43,397 nucleotides of DNA from assembly GCF_030160755.1 (NCBI RefSeq), contig NZ_BSOY01000015.1:1-43397 (forward strand). The letters run 5' to 3'. A program made the position numbers and the translations under genes. Shown piece by piece: positions 42,301 through 43,397 of this stretch. The stretch is from Brevundimonas denitrificans (GTDB lineage: Bacteria > Pseudomonadota > Alphaproteobacteria > Caulobacterales > Caulobacteraceae). Within the stretch, counting starts at the first letter, position 1, and every line of letters starts with the position of its first letter. The notes under the pieces are model-generated. The model saw only the letters and a program-made list of their open reading frames with translations. It had not been told where the DNA came from and ran no database searches.

Positions 42301-42615
42301 AACCGCTGGGACGCGGCCGTTCAGGCGGCGCGCACCCGTCTGCGGCCGATCCTGATGACCTCCTTCGCCTTCATCTTCGGCGTCGTGCCGCTGATGCTGG
42401 CCACGGGGCCGGGGGCGGAGATGCGCCAGTCTCTGGGCACCGCCGTCTTCTCCGGCATGCTGGGCGTGACCGTTTTCGGCCTGGTCTTCACGCCGGTCTT
42501 CTATGTCGTCAGCCGCTGGCTGGCCTCGAAGGTGCACCGCGGGCGGAACAAGGTCGCCGCCCCGCCTCATGAGGCCGATCCCGCTCCGGCCACACCCCTG
42601 CCGGGAGACGCCTGA
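39388..42615 (+). CDS. RND multidrug efflux pump (AcrB/MexB-like, HAE1)
   Basis: This proton-driven inner-membrane exporter of 1075 aa starts MNISRFFIDRPIFAAVISVF, the standard HAE1 start. It has twelve membrane segments in two halves and two large periplasmic loops with 'QYPEIAPPTIAVTAVYPGAS' and 'FIPEQDQGYLIGVIQLPAGASLERTE'. The proton-relay Asp pair is in 'LAIGIVVDDAIVVVENVER'; the matching Lys lies in 'VLIALAAKNAILIVEFAKQ'. The gene begins five bases after the adaptor and its TGA overlaps the ATG of the outer-membrane factor (TGATG). Substrates cannot be read from sequence; amphiphilic antibiotics, dyes or bile-type compounds are typical for the family. Confidence 0.94.
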   Translation: MNISRFFIDRPIFAAVISVFITLLGVFAYPLLPLSQYPEIAPPTIAVTAVYPGASAETMAETVAAPIEQEVNGVERMLYISSSSTSDGVATVTVTFEPGTDLDAAQVLVQNRVSLAEPRLPEPVRQIGVTVNKQQQDFLLIIGLTSPDRSLANDYIGNYANSVIRDRMLRLDGVGAVQVFGGGNYSMRVWIDPNKAAARNLTAQEIVGALRGQNTSAAAGAIGQPPFPTNAAAFQLPVQVQSRLSDPEQFGQIVIKTDAEGRVTRVSDVARVELGSQDYGIRGYFDGQPGVALAIQQQPGANALETAERVQAEIAAVRAGLPQGMAISVPYNPTEFVAESVEAVQHTVFEAMILVVLVVIVFLQTWRAAIIPIVAIPVSLVGTFAVLLALGYSINSLSLFGLVLAIGIVVDDAIVVVENVERYIRMGLSPREAAYRSMKEVSGALIAIGLVLVAVFVPTAFVPGIPGIFYQQFAVTIASASVISLLVSLTLSPAMAAVLLKPHDLTHEPTRRPGLLGSVVYYGGWAGRRFNEGFDWLSDKYGRLTARLVRTVGVVLAIYIGLLALTAWRVVDTPTGFIPEQDQGYLIGVIQLPAGASLERTEAVMSRASEIIKNTEGVDGTVAFAGLDGSSFSFGSNAATIFVRLDEFDHRTAEQSAVALAGAITGATFGIEDANIFVIAPPAVQGLGNGNGFKMMVQDRSGAGYRALEGATFAMMGAAAQSPDQVQQVFSTYNTGSPRISADIDRDRALMMGVQPADVFSTLGIYLGSAYINDFNFLGRTFRVTAQAEPAYRDDVADIANLKTRSASGAMVPIGSVATLRDDSGPARVVRYNLFPASELQGQAAPGVSSGQALDAMEGLAANALPAGFSYEWTELALQERSSSGGTTLVFLMAVVFVFLVLAAQYEAFTLPLAVVLIVPMCVLAAMLGIGLRGLDNNILVQIGLVVLIALAAKNAILIVEFAKQAEDEGMNRWDAAVQAARTRLRPILMTSFAFIFGVVPLMLATGPGAEMRQSLGTAVFSGMLGVTVFGLVFTPVFYVVSRWLASKVHRGRNKVAAPPHEADPAPATPLPGDA

Positions 42616-43397
42616 TGACCCCCTTTCCGAACCCCCGGATCCTGACCGCAACCGCCTTCGCCAGCCTCTTGCTGGCGTCGTGCGCGGTCGGGCCGAAGGC
42701 GCCTGACGCCCCCTTCCCCCCCTCGGCGTCGGGCGCCTTCGTAAGCTCTGCTCCCACCATGACCTCCGACGCCGCGCGTGACGACTGGTGGCGGCTGTAC
42801 GACGATCCCACCCTGGACGGCCTGGTCCGCCAGGCCCTGGCCGGGAACAATCAGCTCGAGGCCGCGAGCGCCAATCTGCGCGCCGTCCGCGCCACCCTGA
42901 ACGAAACCCGCGGCGCCCGCCTGCCGCGCCTCAACGCCTCAGGCTCGGCCCTCTACAGCCGCCAGTCGGCGGGCTCGATCCCGCCCGGCGGCGGCGCTCC
43001 GGGCGGTCCTCAGGACGAGGTGGAGACCTACGACGCCGGTCTCGACGTCAGCTATGAGATCGATCTCTGGGGCCGGGCCTCCGCCGCCATCCGCGCCGCC
43101 CGCGCCGACGCTGACGCCACCGAGGCCGCCGTCGACATCATCCGCGTCACGGTCGCGGCCGAGACGGCCCGGGCCTATGCCGACGCCTGTTCCGCCAACG
43201 CCCAGATCGCGGTCGCGGAGCGGACCATAGAGCTTCAGTCCGACACGGTTGGCCTGACCCGACGCCTGCTCGACGCCGGCTCGGGCAACGGTCTGGACGT
43301 GGCCCGCGCCCGCTCGGCGCTGGAGTCGAGCCGCGCCGCCCTGCCGCCGCTTCGCGCCCAGCGCCACGGCGCCCTGTTCCAGCTGGCGACCCTGACC
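42615..43397 (+). CDS. RND outer-membrane factor lipoprotein (OprM/NodT-like), partial
   Basis: The gene begins at ATG 42615, overlapping the pump's stop codon, and runs off the window in frame after 261 codons, so the 3' part is missing. The signal ends with lipobox 'LLASC' (C23), followed by 'AVGPKAPDAPFP'. The family's opening 'DDWWRLYDDPTLDGLVRQALAGNNQL' is clear, then 'LDVSYEIDLWGRASAAIRAARADADATEAA' and 'ARAYADACSANAQIAVAERTIELQ', the coiled periplasmic barrel of TolC-like channels. It completes the tripartite pump encoded by the operon. It is a separate channel from anything needed by the ABC exporter at 10 kb, although sharing is possible. Confidence 0.9.
   Translation, partial: MTPFPNPRILTATAFASLLLASCAVGPKAPDAPFPPSASGAFVSSAPTMTSDAARDDWWRLYDDPTLDGLVRQALAGNNQLEAASANLRAVRATLNETRGARLPRLNASGSALYSRQSAGSIPPGGGAPGGPQDEVETYDAGLDVSYEIDLWGRASAAIRAARADADATEAAVDIIRVTVAAETARAYADACSANAQIAVAERTIELQSDTVGLTRRLLDAGSGNGLDVARARSALESSRAALPPLRAQRHGALFQLATLT

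Noticed and set aside
39397-42651. Minus-strand open frame of 1084 codons
   Set aside because: It is fully antisense to the RND pump; its composition (His/Asp/Gly/Arg-rich, no domain) marks it as a shadow.
42615-43397. Outer-membrane factor as partner of the ABC exporter at 9.3-13.7 kb
   Set aside because: It overlaps the RND pump stop codon and is clearly part of that operon; the ABC exporter lies 29 kb away on the other strand.

Overview
The window is a GC-rich (roughly two thirds G+C), densely coded chromosomal segment of an alphaproteobacterium. The Caulobacteraceae (Caulobacter/Brevundimonas type) is the best fit. The reasons are a full-length CckA hybrid kinase, the histidine phosphotransferase ChpT, a TTAA-N7-TTAA CtrA-type box, a RecA beginning in the Caulobacter manner, and recA-alaS-icd-cckA lying in one neighbourhood. 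The genus is an inference. I see no rRNA, tRNA, insertion sequence, phage, CRISPR array or origin.

Layout. 1-5.3 kb: the 3' end of a helical-repeat protein, two small secreted proteins flanking a CtrA-type box, cysQ, then chpT - CheY-like receiver - CheR-like methyltransferase, then short uncharacterised ORFs. 5.3-9.2 kb: an M28 peptidase with a large membrane domain, a MaoC-type hydratase, and a GNAT-nitrilase fusion on the other strand. 9.3-13.7 kb (minus strand): a three-gene exporter made of an ABC ATPase, an FtsX-type permease and a HlyD-type adaptor. 13.7-19.1 kb: recA with a strong terminator and a composite palindromic repeat, a DCC/DUF393 protein, a small membrane protein, and alaS. 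19.1-21.9 kb (minus): two DUF2939 proteins and NADP-isocitrate dehydrogenase. 22-24.2 kb: a 53-codon ORF, a DUF1176 lipoprotein and a thioredoxin-reductase-like flavoprotein. 24.3-25.7 kb: two tandem tiny ORFs that share an N-terminal motif, divergent from a LysR regulator. 25.7-31.2 kb (minus): three consecutive DUF885 proteins with twin-arginine-like signals. 31.3-33.3 kb (minus): cckA. 33.4-37.4 kb: a small membrane protein, a Leu/Glu/Phe/Val-type dehydrogenase, an overlapping chain DUF3253 - uracil-DNA glycosylase - alpha/beta-hydrolase lipoprotein, and a divergent hotdog thioesterase. 37.5 kb to the end: a TetR regulator divergent from a tripartite RND efflux operon (adaptor, pump, outer-membrane factor). 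The last gene is cut by the window edge.

How genes work together. CckA and ChpT are the top of the phosphorelay that controls CtrA and CpdR, and both are encoded here about 28 kb apart. The RND operon and its TetR form a self-contained regulated drug-efflux locus. The ABC ATPase-permease-adaptor trio forms a second exporter without a local outer-membrane partner. The least described parts are the tiny-ORF pair with the LysR gene, the translationally coupled small ORFs at 4.5-5.3 kb, and the triple DUF885 cluster beside cckA. All functions are read from sequence by eye; no database search was possible.
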